From NCBI GenBank assembly GCA_963754645.1, contig CAVWGP010000002.1, forward strand, positions 1 through 64,000: a stretch of DNA of 64,000 nt. The letters are read 5' to 3'. A program made the translations under genes and the position numbers. Of this stretch, positions 9,319 to 18,118 are shown piece after piece (the first letter of the stretch is position 1; each line of letters opens with the position of its first letter). Origin of the DNA: CAVWGP01 sp963754645. GTDB taxonomy: Bacteria > Pseudomonadota > Alphaproteobacteria > Bin65. The notes beneath the pieces were generated by a model that was given only the letters and a program-made list of their open reading frames with translations, did not search any database and was not told the DNA's origin.

Positions 9319-9719
9319 AGTTGCCTCCCTGATGCCATCGATGTTTCAACAGCCGCCGTGAAATCGGCGGCCAAGTCTTTCGTCAACCATATACGAGCCG
9401 GGCCGATGCCAGCAAGGCGAGCGTCACGCGCGCGTCGCAGCTCTTTCATACGCATGGCCGAGCCGAGCGCTGCGGGCAACATCCGCGCCGCCACCGCCGA
9501 TATGCGCCCGGCAGCGATGGCGCCGGCGAGCGACACAGCGTCAAGATCGGCGGGATTCACGGCGGGCCTCGGCCTCGGCGATGCGCGTGAAATCCGCCGG
9601 CTTGCAGGCGAAGCGATCTTGAAATACAGCGTTCTCGCTCGCCGCGATCATCGCCCTGATGCGGCGCGCCATCGGGAGCGCGGGCCGCGGACGGCGCTTC
9701 GATCCGCGCGTCTTTCGTT
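9319..9719. other. Gap between racemase and dctP
   Basis: These 401 bases hold a hairpin (9352-9371), a short open frame at 9541-9723 and, from 9560 downward, a frame that starts MNPADLDAVSLAGAIAAGR. The last is faintly like the N-terminus of amidase-family proteins but loses any resemblance after about 22 residues. The two frames could be one frameshifted gene; I do not recognise a family. Confidence 0.4.
9352..9371 (-). terminator. Hairpin upstream of dctP (module 1)
   Basis: Perfect 7-bp stem GCCGCCG/CGGCGGC with a six-base loop. On the minus strand it is followed by TGTTGAAAC rather than a clean T-run. It lies between the upstream genes and dctP, so it may end or attenuate the upstream transcript, or mark the 5' leader of the dctPQM message. 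No decisive signal separates these roles. Confidence 0.35.
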
Positions 9720-9723
9720 TCAT
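9541..9723 (-). CDS. Short unknown protein (60 aa), possibly frameshifted
   Basis: A 60-codon frame whose ATG overlaps the racemase stop (ATGA at 9723-9720), the coupling seen at most junctions of this operon. The product is very basic at the start (MKRKTRGSKRRPRP) and then reads IRAMIAASENAVFQDRF. No family is recognised. Because neighbouring genes carry indels, the real gene may continue in another frame towards 9330. The overlap is the main reason to list it. Confidence 0.3.
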   Translation of the reverse strand: MKRKTRGSKRRPRPALPMARRIRAMIAASENAVFQDRFACKPADFTRIAEAEARRESRRS

Positions 9724-10496
9724 GCCGGCCGGCCTTGCGATTTGCGAAGTTTCTCCCAATCTTCGCGCGGCGGCTTCGTGAAGTAGCCGGCGCGCGACAC
9801 GGCCGGCAGGGCGCCCAGCCGATACAACTCGGCGCGCATCTCGGCCAGCTTGAAACCGGCAACCATGCCGTCGACCGCGGGTATCCCGACCTCGCGCTCG
9901 AGCGTGTCGTTGTGGTGCGTCAGCAGCGAGCCGAACAGCGTGCAGCCTGGGATGACCATCTCGGCGCCGTCGCGTCCGCGCGCCGTCTTGGCGGCCGCGA
10001 CAACGCGCTCGAACACCGCGGTTTCGTTCGTCCGTTCTGGATAGAGATCGTTGGCATCGATGTGAATCGGGATGATCGATGCAAGATTGCCCTCCAGGCC
10101 GTAAACCTTCAGCAAGTCGCGCTGAATTTCGCCATTCTGGTAGTCGACGGATAGCAGCGTGAAATGCTTGCCCATCGTATAGGCCATGAGCGCGGCGGAT
10201 TCGAGCGTGCCGGTGACGGGAATATCGACCAGCGTCCGCGCCTCATAGAGGCCGATATCGAGCTGGCACGAAATGAACACGCCGTCATAGCCGTTTTTCT
10301 CGGCCCAGATCACTTTTTCCAGCGTCGGGTCGGTGCAGGCGTACTTGAAATAGAGCCATTGGTTGTTCTTGAGCGGATAGCTTTCCGCGATGTTGACCAT
10401 GTCGAATTTTGTATCCGGCCGCCGGATGCGCTCCAGATTGCTGTGCCCGCGGAATTCGGTGCCGCCGAAGGGATTGATGACGAGAATGCGTGGCAT
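9720..10496 (-). CDS. Asp/Glu/hydantoin racemase-family protein
   Basis: A 258-residue member of the cofactor-independent two-cysteine racemase family, which includes hydantoin, aspartate and glutamate racemases and maleate isomerase. The first catalytic cysteine is in VFISCQLDIG (about residue 76) and the second in VIPGCTLFGS (about residue 184); both are present. The N-terminus MPRILVINPFGGTE is typical of the hydantoin-racemase branch. Beside two hydantoinase gene pairs, the natural reading is racemisation of a hydantoin or a related D/L substrate before ring opening. The position is downstream of the dioxygenase-like gene, with a 45-base gap. Confidence 0.85.
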   Translation of the reverse strand: MPRILVINPFGGTEFRGHSNLERIRRPDTKFDMVNIAESYPLKNNQWLYFKYACTDPTLEKVIWAEKNGYDGVFISCQLDIGLYEARTLVDIPVTGTLESAALMAYTMGKHFTLLSVDYQNGEIQRDLLKVYGLEGNLASIIPIHIDANDLYPERTNETAVFERVVAAAKTARGRDGAEMVIPGCTLFGSLLTHHNDTLEREVGIPAVDGMVAGFKLAEMRAELYRLGALPAVSRAGYFTKPPREDWEKLRKSQGRPA

Positions 10497-10541
10497 GATT
10501 TTTCTCCCGCTAAGGATGCTTCTCGGCGCGGCCGCGCCGGT

Positions 10542-11279
10542 TCAGTTGGCGTATGGCAAGGAACCGCGCGCACCTTGGGCATGGTAGAGCTTTACATTGG
10601 CCCAATCGAATCCCGTTGCCGAGCGAAAGCCGCGATCGAGGCGAATCGCCGTCGAAACATATTTGATCGTGATGGCGCACCGCCGCCGCGCCGACCGGTT
10701 CGGCGCCGAGCCATGCACGATATACGGGTCGTGCACCGAATAGTGTCCGGCGGGAACTTCGATGAAGTCCGTGCGCCCCGCTTCGAGCGAACCGAGCGTA
10801 TAGGCCAGCGTTGTCGATTGCGACGTGTCGACCTTGTGTTCGAGCGCGACCCGTTGCCGTTGGCTGCCGGGGATGACCTGCATGCAGCCATTGTCGCGAT
10901 CGGCATCGTCGACTGCGAGCCAAAGCGTGAAAGTTTCCATCGGCTCGATCGGAAAGAACGCGGCATCCTGGTGCCAGTCGACCGGCAGGCCATCGTTCGG
11001 CCGCTTGCTGATGGCGTAGACCGTGAACAGCGCGATATCGGGCCCCAAAATCTGCTCGGCGATCTTGACGAAGGCGGGGCTCAGGAAAAGATCGAGAAAA
11101 TATGGATTGCCGTAGTGGATCGAGGGCATGTTCTCCGGCCGCTTGCCCGGCGGCAGGCGGTCGATCGCGGCGTCCATGTGCCCGCGCAATTCGCGGAGCG
11201 ACGTGTCCGCTAGAAGACGGCCGCCGACGGCATAGCCGTGCTCCCGATAATGCGCCAGCTGCTCCGGCGTCAAAGGCAT
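10542..11279 (-). CDS. Phytanoyl-CoA dioxygenase (PhyH) family protein
   Basis: Putative Fe(II)/2-oxoglutarate-dependent hydroxylase of 245 residues. The iron ligands are visible as His and Asp in VDWHQDAAFF (about residues 100-105) and the distal His in DPYIVHGSAPN (about 170). The start at 11279 (MPLTPEQLAHYREHGY) is preceded by GAGAGA and is the normal PhyH N-terminus, in which an aromatic residue follows the first helix. It lies 31 bases after hyuB. A hydroxylase in a hydantoin/TRAP cluster suggests that the imported compound, or one with an alkyl chain, is oxidised; the substrate is unknown. The C-terminus is intact (SLPYAN). Confidence 0.85.
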   Translation of the reverse strand: MPLTPEQLAHYREHGYAVGGRLLADTSLRELRGHMDAAIDRLPPGKRPENMPSIHYGNPYFLDLFLSPAFVKIAEQILGPDIALFTVYAISKRPNDGLPVDWHQDAAFFPIEPMETFTLWLAVDDADRDNGCMQVIPGSQRQRVALEHKVDTSQSTTLAYTLGSLEAGRTDFIEVPAGHYSVHDPYIVHGSAPNRSARRRCAITIKYVSTAIRLDRGFRSATGFDWANVKLYHAQGARGSLPYAN

Positions 11280-11310
11280 GGGGATGATCTCTCTTTGGGT
11301 GCCGGCGCTG

Positions 11311-12975
11311 TCATCGCTTGCCGTAGTGGCGTTCCAGAAATTCGGGCGAATATTTGCCGCTTGACGAATCTTCGGCAAGTTTTTCCGGCAAGCGATGCGC
11401 GGGCGCGCCGTAGCCGCCGCCGCCGGGAGTCTCCACGACCAGGGCCGTTCCCGCGGGCAAGTCCACGGTCGCGGTTTTTGCGGCGAGCGTCTTGACCGCG
11501 CCATCGGCCGCAACCAGCTTGAAAGTGCCTGACTTTGCCGCCTCGCCGCCGAACAAGCCCCAAGGCCGGCTCGTGAAACGCTCGCCTTGGCCGCTAAAAT
11601 GCGCCGTGTGGTCGAGTGCCCGATAGATCCGGCGCAGGCCCAGCCCGCCGCGCCACTTGCCCGCGCCGCCCGATTCTTCGATCAGCTCATAGCGCTCGAT
11701 GATCAGCGGATACTCTTTTTCAAGCGCTTCGACTGGAAGATTCGACGTATTCGTGATGTGCACTTGCACGCCGTCGGTTCCGTCCTTGTAGGCGCGCGCG
11801 CCGGCGCCGCCGCCGATGGTTTCCATATACAGGTAATAGCGCCCGTCGCGCGCCGTACCCGAGAAGACGACGCTCGTGTTGGCGCCGTTGCTGGCGGCGA
11901 TGACGCGGTCGGGCACTGCCTGGGCAAGCGCGCCGAAAATCGCGTCGACGATGCGCTGGCACACTTGCGCCCGCGCCGCCGTCGCGGCCGGGAAGGCGGC
12001 ATTCACGATGGTGCCCTCGGGTGCCACGATGCGCACCGGCTCGAGCATGCCGTGATTGGGGATGAGGTCGGGATCGACCAGGCATTTCAGGGCATAAAGC
12101 ACCGTTGCCTGGAGCCCGCTGATGCTGTTGTTGATGTTGCCGCGGACTTGCGGCGACGAGCCGGTGAAATCGAATTCGATTTCCTCGCCGGCGATCGTAA
12201 CCTTGACCGCGATCGGAATCGCCGTTGCGCCCATGCCGTCGTCGTCGACGATATCGGCGAAGCGGTATTGGCCATCCGCCAATTCGGCAATGCCGCGCCG
12301 CATGCGCCGCGCCGTCGCGTCGATGATGGCGGCAAGTCCTTCGCGCAGAACCGGCAGCGTCCAGCGGCGCGCCAGCTCCTCGGCGCGGCGCACGCCGAGC
12401 TTGTTCGATGCGATTTGCGCGAGGTAGTCGCCGCGCCGCTCGGCCGGCACTCGCACGTTAAGGAGGATGAGATTGAGTACGTCATCGACGATGCGCCCGC
12501 CGCTGACGATCTTTATCGGCGGGATGCGCAGCCCTTCCTGGTAGATTTCGGTCATGCCCCCGGCCATGCTGCCGGCCGCCATGCCGCCGATGTCGGCGTG
12601 ATGGGCGATATTGCTGACAAAGAGCGCCAGCTCGCCATCGACGAAGACCGGCGCCGCGATCGCGACATCGGGCAGATGCGAACCGCGGCCGACGAAAGGG
12701 TCGTTGGAGATGAACATGTCGCCGGGCCGGATCGAATCGCGGCCATGCGTCTTCAGCACGACATCGACCAGGCCGAGCATCGAAGCCAGATGGAGCGGCA
12801 GGCTGTCGCCCTGCACGGCGACGCGGCCCGCGGCATCGAACACCGCCGCGCTGTGGTCGCGCCGTTCCTTGATGTTGGTCGAGTAGGCGCTTTTCATCAG
12901 CGCCACGTAGATCTCGTCGACGATGCTCGAGATCGCGCTGCGCAGCAATTCCACGTCGATCGGCGTCAAGCTCAT
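11311..12975 (-). CDS. hyuB: Hydantoinase B/oxoprolinase-family protein (module 1)
   Basis: Beta subunit of an ATP-dependent ring-amide hydrolase or related carboxylase; HyuA and HyuB work as a complex on hydantoins, 5-oxoproline or acetophenone-like substrates. It is 554 residues from the ATG at 12975, which overlaps the hyuA stop (ATGA). Family blocks: STNIKERRDHSAAVFD, FISNDPFVGRGSHLPD, HHADIGGMAAGSM, FDFTGSSPQVRGNINN and the glycine-rich GGGGYGAP near the C-terminus. Shorter at the C-terminus than the module-2 paralogue (580 residues). The frame is intact although its partner hyuA is frameshifted. Confidence 0.92.
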   Translation of the reverse strand: MSLTPIDVELLRSAISSIVDEIYVALMKSAYSTNIKERRDHSAAVFDAAGRVAVQGDSLPLHLASMLGLVDVVLKTHGRDSIRPGDMFISNDPFVGRGSHLPDVAIAAPVFVDGELALFVSNIAHHADIGGMAAGSMAGGMTEIYQEGLRIPPIKIVSGGRIVDDVLNLILLNVRVPAERRGDYLAQIASNKLGVRRAEELARRWTLPVLREGLAAIIDATARRMRRGIAELADGQYRFADIVDDDGMGATAIPIAVKVTIAGEEIEFDFTGSSPQVRGNINNSISGLQATVLYALKCLVDPDLIPNHGMLEPVRIVAPEGTIVNAAFPAATAARAQVCQRIVDAIFGALAQAVPDRVIAASNGANTSVVFSGTARDGRYYLYMETIGGGAGARAYKDGTDGVQVHITNTSNLPVEALEKEYPLIIERYELIEESGGAGKWRGGLGLRRIYRALDHTAHFSGQGERFTSRPWGLFGGEAAKSGTFKLVAADGAVKTLAAKTATVDLPAGTALVVETPGGGGYGAPAHRLPEKLAEDSSSGKYSPEFLERHYGKR

Positions 12976-15033
12976 GCCGGTCTCGCCGGCGCCAGGTCGA
13001 TCAGCAGATTGCCCCATTCGTCAACTCCGCAAGAATCGCCGGGATAGACCAGCGTCGTGCTGTCGAGTTGCTCGACGATGGCGGGACCCGCGATGCGCTG
13101 TCCCACGCCCAGCACGTCGCGGCGGAAAATCGGCGTATCGCTCTCGCCGGTCAGCGAGAAAATCGCGCGCCGCCGCCCCACCGGCCGGCCGGGCGCGCGA
13201 TTAGCGAGCGGCTCGATGTCGATGCGGTCGAGTTCGCCCACGACCGCGAGCCGGAGGTTGACCAGCTCGATCGGCTCGGTTTCCGAGGCATAGCCATAGG
13301 CGACCTCGTGCGCGGCCCGGAACGCGCGCTGCATTGTCGCTGAGGATGCGGCCGCGAAGGGCGCATCGGCGAGCGGGACCGAGAGTTCGAAATTCTGGCC
13401 GATGAAGCGCATCTCGGCCGTCCACCGCATCTTTTGCCGCGCGGCCGGCACTTTCTCCTGAACGAACCAAGTCTTGGCCTGATCGAGCAGGGCGGCGCGG
13501 GCGCGGCCAAGCTCCGCCATCAGCTCGGGCCGCAGCTCGCCGACAACCGAGCGCACGAAATCCATCGCGAGATCGGAGAAAAGCAAACCCTCGGCGCACA
13601 GCAGCCCGGGGTTGGGCGGCACGACGATGGTGGGAATGTCGAGTTCGCGCGCCACTTCGACCGCGTGCAGCGGCCCGGCGCCGCCGAACGCGAACAGGAC
13701 GAAATCGCCCGGCCGGTGGCCGCGCTCGACCGAAATCGTGCGAATCGCGCGGACCATGTTTGCCGAAGCGAGACGCACGATGCCCAAAGCGGTTTCGGTC
13801 GGCGACAAGGACAATTGGTCGGCCAATTGGGCGATGCCTTTTTCCGCCAGCGTCTTGCGGATCGGCATGCGGCCGTCGAGCAGCGCCTCGCCGTTGAGCC
13901 GGCCGAGCACGACATTGGCATCGGTCACGGTGACGGCGGCGCCGCCGCGGTCGTAGCAGAGCGGGCCGGGATCGGCGCCGGCGCTGCGCGGCCCGACTTT
14001 GAGCAGCCCGTCGCGATCGATCCAAGCGATCGAACCGCCGCCGGCGCCAACCGCGTTGACGTCGAGCGTCGGCATGCGCAACGGGAAACCGGCGAGCGGC
14101 CGCTCGGCAATCAGCGAAGGCACGCCGCGCGAAATCAGGCTGACATCGGTGCTCGTGCCGCCGACATCGATGGTGATGATATTGCCGTGGCCGGCGGCAA
14201 CGGCGCGCCGGGTCGCGCCGATGACGCCCGCGGCCGGTCCCGACAGCGCCGTGCGCACGGGCAATTCGCGCGCCCGCGCCAAGGATAGCAGGCCGCCGGC
14301 GCTTTGGCTTATCGTCGGCTCGACAACGATGCCGATTTTCTTGACGTCGGCGGCGAAGCGTTCGAGATAGGCGTGCATGACCGTGAGCAGGGCGCCATTC
14401 AGCACCGCGGTCGAAAAGCGCTCATATTCGCGGAACTCCGGGTAGACCGCCGAGGAGGACAGCACGGGGATCGCCGAACCGAGAACGCCCCGAATGATCG
14501 CGGTGGCACGCGCTTCGTGCTCGGGATACGCATGCGAATGCAGAAAGCACACCGCGACGCAATCGATGCCGGTTGCAGCAATCTCATGGGCTACGCGGCG
14601 TACTTCGTCTTCGTCGAGCGGCCGCAGCACGGCGCCAGTCGCGAGCATGCGCTCGGCGACTTCGAAACGAAGCTGGCGCGGAACCAGGGGCGGCGGATTG
14701 TCGAGATGAACGTCGTATATCTTAGGCCGCGTCTGGCGCCCGATCTCGATGAGATCGCGAAATCCGCCGGTCGTCACGATCGCCACTCGGCCGATGCGCC
14801 GTTCGATGAGCGCGTTCGTGCCGACAGTCGTTCCGTGCGCCAGCTGGGCGATATCGGCGGCATCGATCTTCGAAAGCGGAAAAGGCCTCGGCGAGCCCGG
14901 CGACGATGGCGCGATCCGGCTGGCCCGGCACCGACGCGCGTTTCCAGTGCCGGATGACGCCAGTCCGGGCATCGCCCATGACGAAATCGGTGAACGTTCC
15001 GCCGACATCGATGCCAACGTGCACACCAGACAC
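12972..15033 (-). pseudogene. hyuA: Hydantoinase A/oxoprolinase-family protein (module 1; frameshifted)
   Basis: ATP-binding subunit of the hydantoinase/oxoprolinase complex. The natural start is the ATG at 15033 (MSGVHVGIDVGGTFTDFV, with the DxGGTFTD nucleotide motif). After about 50 codons the frame shifts: EAF continues as PLSKIDAADIAQLAHGTTV one frame over, explained by one extra T in TTTT near 14888. Downstream blocks are normal: GTTVGTNALIE, LHSHAYPEHE, SGPAAGVIGATR, DVGGTSTDVSLI, NAVGAGGGSIAW, GPRSAGADPGPLCY and FAFGGAGPLHA. Full size would be about 686 residues. As written the gene is broken; a single homopolymer error would restore it. Confidence 0.85.
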
Positions 15034-15125
15034 TGTTCTGCCCTATCCTGTTTCGCGTTATGTTTCTCTGTTCGCAACCGGCAGCGGTCAATCTTCCTTA
15101 AACGGAAACATCGCAACGCCGATAC

Positions 15126-16412
15126 TCATGATTGCGCGAAGACTATGGACGGCAACCAAGTCGATAGCGACGGCACGAAGATCAACATGAATAGAATCAC
15201 AAGAAAAGCCGGATAGAACAGAAGCGTCGCGCGGATGACATCCTCGATCCGCAACTGCGTCACGGCGCAAACCGCGAAAATGCCGAGCCCAACAGGGGGA
15301 TGGACGATCCCAAGCAGCAGCACATAGGTCAGAACGACGCCGAAATGAATCGGGTCGATGCCGAAGCTGACGACGAGAGGTCCAAACAACGGGACCGAGA
15401 TCAGCAGGGCGGGGACCGTTTCGAGAAAGCAGCCCAGGATGAGCATTGCCAGCGACGCCATGCAAAGCACCATCCACTTGTTTTGGGTAAGGGAAACCAG
15501 GGACTTCGACAGATTTTCGGCTGCCTGCTCGGAGGTCAAGACGAAGGCCATCACGCTGCCGATACCGGTGAGAAACATGATGAGCGCCGTCGTCCGGATC
15601 GAGGCTATGAAGGCCCGATTGATTTTTGCGAAGGAGATCTCGCGATAAAGCACGCCCAGCAGCAGGGCGTAGCAGACAGCGAGCACGCTCGCCTCGGTCG
15701 GCGTCACCAGGCCGGTCGCCATGCTGCGGAGGATGACGACGGGCGTCAGCAGCGCCGGAAGTCCGCGCCAGCCCGACGACAGGATCTTGCGCCAAGTGCC
15801 GCGGCGCGACGGCGGAAACTTCTCAAGCCCCGTCTTGGCCAACACGACATTGTTGAGGATCAAGATAGCCGCCATCGCGAGGCCGGGCAGAATTCCGGCG
15901 ACGAACATGTGGCCGACCGAGACGTTCATATAAACGGCGTAGAGAATGAACATGATCGAAGGTGGAATGATCGGCGCCAGCAGCGACGACGCGATCACGA
16001 GCGCGGCGGCGAAGGATTCGCGGTAGCCGGCGCGTTTCATCGCGTGGATTTGCATCGTGCCGAGCCCGGCGATGTCGGCCAGCGCCGAACCCGAAATGCC
16101 GGCGAAGACGACGCTCGAAAGCACGGTCACCTGCGCCAGCCCGCCGCGCATGATGCCGATAACATGATCCATAAAATCGAAGATGCGTTGCGTCAGGCCG
16201 AGATTGTTCATGAGGTTCCCGGCCAGGATGAAAAACGGTATGGCGAGCAGCGGCACGCTTTTGACGTCGTGCAGGATATAGCGCGCGAAAGTGTCGAGCG
16301 GCAGATCGAGCATCAGCAGCCCGGCGAAGGCGGCGACGCCCATGGCGGCGCACACCGGCAATCCGAGCAGCATGAGCGCGAGAAAAAACAGGATCATGGC
16401 GAGCGACGCCAT
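15126..16412 (-). CDS. dctM: TRAP transporter large permease DctM (module 2)
   Basis: 428-residue TRAP channel subunit, a paralogue of the module-1 DctM. It carries PFFILAGNLMNN, SGSALADIAGLGTMQIHAMKR, APIIPPSIMFILYA and HPPVGLGIF, with hydrophobic segments along its whole length. It lies 15 bases after dctQ and 92 bases before hyuA of module 1, so both modules could be on one transcript. Substrate unknown. Confidence 0.93.
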   Translation of the reverse strand: MASLAMILFFLALMLLGLPVCAAMGVAAFAGLLMLDLPLDTFARYILHDVKSVPLLAIPFFILAGNLMNNLGLTQRIFDFMDHVIGIMRGGLAQVTVLSSVVFAGISGSALADIAGLGTMQIHAMKRAGYRESFAAALVIASSLLAPIIPPSIMFILYAVYMNVSVGHMFVAGILPGLAMAAILILNNVVLAKTGLEKFPPSRRGTWRKILSSGWRGLPALLTPVVILRSMATGLVTPTEASVLAVCYALLLGVLYREISFAKINRAFIASIRTTALIMFLTGIGSVMAFVLTSEQAAENLSKSLVSLTQNKWMVLCMASLAMLILGCFLETVPALLISVPLFGPLVVSFGIDPIHFGVVLTYVLLLGIVHPPVGLGIFAVCAVTQLRIEDVIRATLLFYPAFLVILFMLIFVPSLSTWLPSIVFAQS

Positions 16413-16427
16413 TCCGCCTCGTCCGGC

Positions 16428-16946
16428 CTAGGCGAGGATATCGCCGCGACGGGAAAAACCCGAATCGCGGCCGGACAATCGGTACCAAAGATAGATCAGC
16501 TCGGTGAGAACGATATCGCCGGTTCCGAGTGCCAGCGGCACGTAGTAGACGGTCTCCGGCAGACCGAGCACGGGAGTCGCGAAGGCGCCGACGAAGTTGA
16601 AAATCTTGACCGTGAGGAAGCACAGCAAGGCGTGAAATCCGATGATGACGACGCGCATGCCGATATCGAGCCGGCGCTGAACCGCGGGCGCAAAGCGGCG
16701 GAACAATGCCTCGACGCGGATATAGCCGTGATCTTTCGCGATGATTGCATAGGCCAGGAAATAAATCACCATCGCCAGCATGATCGATAGCTCATGGACC
16801 CAAATGAGCCCCTTCGACGCGGCGACGCGCCAAACGATTTCGAGCGATTGAATGACGACCATGGCCGCAAGAGCCGCGACCGCGCACCAGCGAATGACGG
16901 CGCGCGATGCGGCCAGATAAGTCTCGGTCGTTCGCTCAAGCATCAT
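16428..16946 (-). CDS. dctQ: TRAP transporter small permease DctQ (module 2)
   Basis: Four-helix small TRAP subunit of about 172 residues. It contains IVWRVAASKGLIWVHELS after the first membrane segment, the standard DctQ pattern, then two more pairs of hydrophobic stretches. The ATG at 16946 (MMLERTTETY) gives the normal N-terminus; a GTG at 16997 would add 17 residues and cannot be excluded, since neither has a strong ribosome-binding site. Sits between dctP and dctM of module 2. Confidence 0.85.
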   Translation of the reverse strand: MMLERTTETYLAASRAVIRWCAVAALAAMVVIQSLEIVWRVAASKGLIWVHELSIMLAMVIYFLAYAIIAKDHGYIRVEALFRRFAPAVQRRLDIGMRVVIIGFHALLCFLTVKIFNFVGAFATPVLGLPETVYYVPLALGTGDIVLTELIYLWYRLSGRDSGFSRRGDILA

Positions 16947-17014
16947 CGCGCTCGAACCATCGGCGGCCGCGCTCGGTCGTGCGATCGCGGCCGCCACACG
17001 CTGTTATCGAAGCG

Positions 17015-18022
17015 TTACAACGCCTGGGCTTTCGCCGCGAGGCCCCTCGGGATGACGCCTTCGGCCTCGAGTTTTTCAACGATGCTCTTGGCTTTGGCGC
17101 GCCAAGGCGCCAGGTCGGGCTCAAAAACCTGAACGCCGAATTCCTTCATGGCCTTCTCGCGCTTGATCTTGAAGCCATCGTCGGATTCCTTGCCGATCGC
17201 TCCGGAGGCGTTGCTCGCGGCATCTTGTAGGATTTTTTTCTGTTGAGCCGTGAGCGCATCGAACTTGCGTTGGTTCATCATGATGTTGAGAATCTGGTAG
17301 TACTCGTCGGTGCGAGTCCAGAACTTCGCGACCTCGGCCGACTTTTGGTCGTAGGCGATGCCGATCGTTTCCGGTCCGCCTTCGATGATGCCCTGCTTGA
17401 AGGCTAGATAGACCTCCGGACGCGGCACCACGATGGTGTTGGCGCCCAGCCCGCGCCAGGTTTCGATCGCCGTCTTCGACTCCCAGATACGGAGCTTCAG
17501 GCCGGCGAGATCGTCCGGCGTGCGAATGGCGCGCGTGGCGACGATGCCGCGCGGATCGCGCACCCACCATTTCCAATCGGGATCGAGCAGCACGGCGCCC
17601 ATCTGCTGGAGTTTGTCAACCGCCGGCTTGAACAACGCGCTCTTATGATATTTCTGGAGATGCGCCAAATCGCGGAACACGTAGGGCGCGGACAGGATTT
17701 TCGTCTCGTCGACGAGATTCGCCAGAAACTCGGGATAGAGCAGGTGCATATCCTGAGCGCCGGTGAAAACGTTCTTGATCTGGTCGCCGATATTGCCGAG
17801 CTTGCCGGCGTGGAAGACCTCGATCTTCATCGCGCCGTTGCTGAGCTTGGCGACCTCGGCGGCAAAGGCTTCCGCGCCGACGCCGGAGTGCGAGGTCGGC
17901 GCGTCGACCGTGCCGATCTTGAGCGACAATGTCTGCGCCGCGACGAAAGGCGCCGGACCGGCCAGGGCCAGGCAACCTGCCAAAAACGCGACGCTCGAAT
18001 TTCGTGCAAGGCTCTTGATCAT
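17015..18022 (-). CDS. dctP: TRAP transporter solute-binding protein DctP (module 2)
   Basis: Periplasmic receptor of the second TRAP importer, 335 residues from the ATG at 18022, with a GGGAGG ribosome-binding site nine bases upstream. The signal peptide spans about residues 1-29 (cleavage near FVAAQ/TLSLK). Typical DctP features are the DDLAGLKLRIWES block with its binding arginine and GANTIVVPRPEVYLAFKQG. It is only distantly similar to the module-1 DctP, so the two importers probably prefer different solutes. Confidence 0.92.
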   Translation of the reverse strand: MIKSLARNSSVAFLAGCLALAGPAPFVAAQTLSLKIGTVDAPTSHSGVGAEAFAAEVAKLSNGAMKIEVFHAGKLGNIGDQIKNVFTGAQDMHLLYPEFLANLVDETKILSAPYVFRDLAHLQKYHKSALFKPAVDKLQQMGAVLLDPDWKWWVRDPRGIVATRAIRTPDDLAGLKLRIWESKTAIETWRGLGANTIVVPRPEVYLAFKQGIIEGGPETIGIAYDQKSAEVAKFWTRTDEYYQILNIMMNQRKFDALTAQQKKILQDAASNASGAIGKESDDGFKIKREKAMKEFGVQVFEPDLAPWRAKAKSIVEKLEAEGVIPRGLAAKAQAL

Positions 18023-18118
18023 GGGAAAACCTCCCTTCATGCGTTTCGGATCGTCTCGCTTGATTCGCGAGTCGGGCGGGGATCGGATCGTCGATTGTGC
18101 CCGGCGCGGCATTGCTTG

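Noticed and set aside
9135..9560. Amidase gene N-terminus (MNPADLDAVSLAGAIAAGR)
   Set aside because: Resemblance covers only about 22 residues, the Ser-Ser-Lys catalytic region is absent, and the frame overlaps the well-supported dctP gene.
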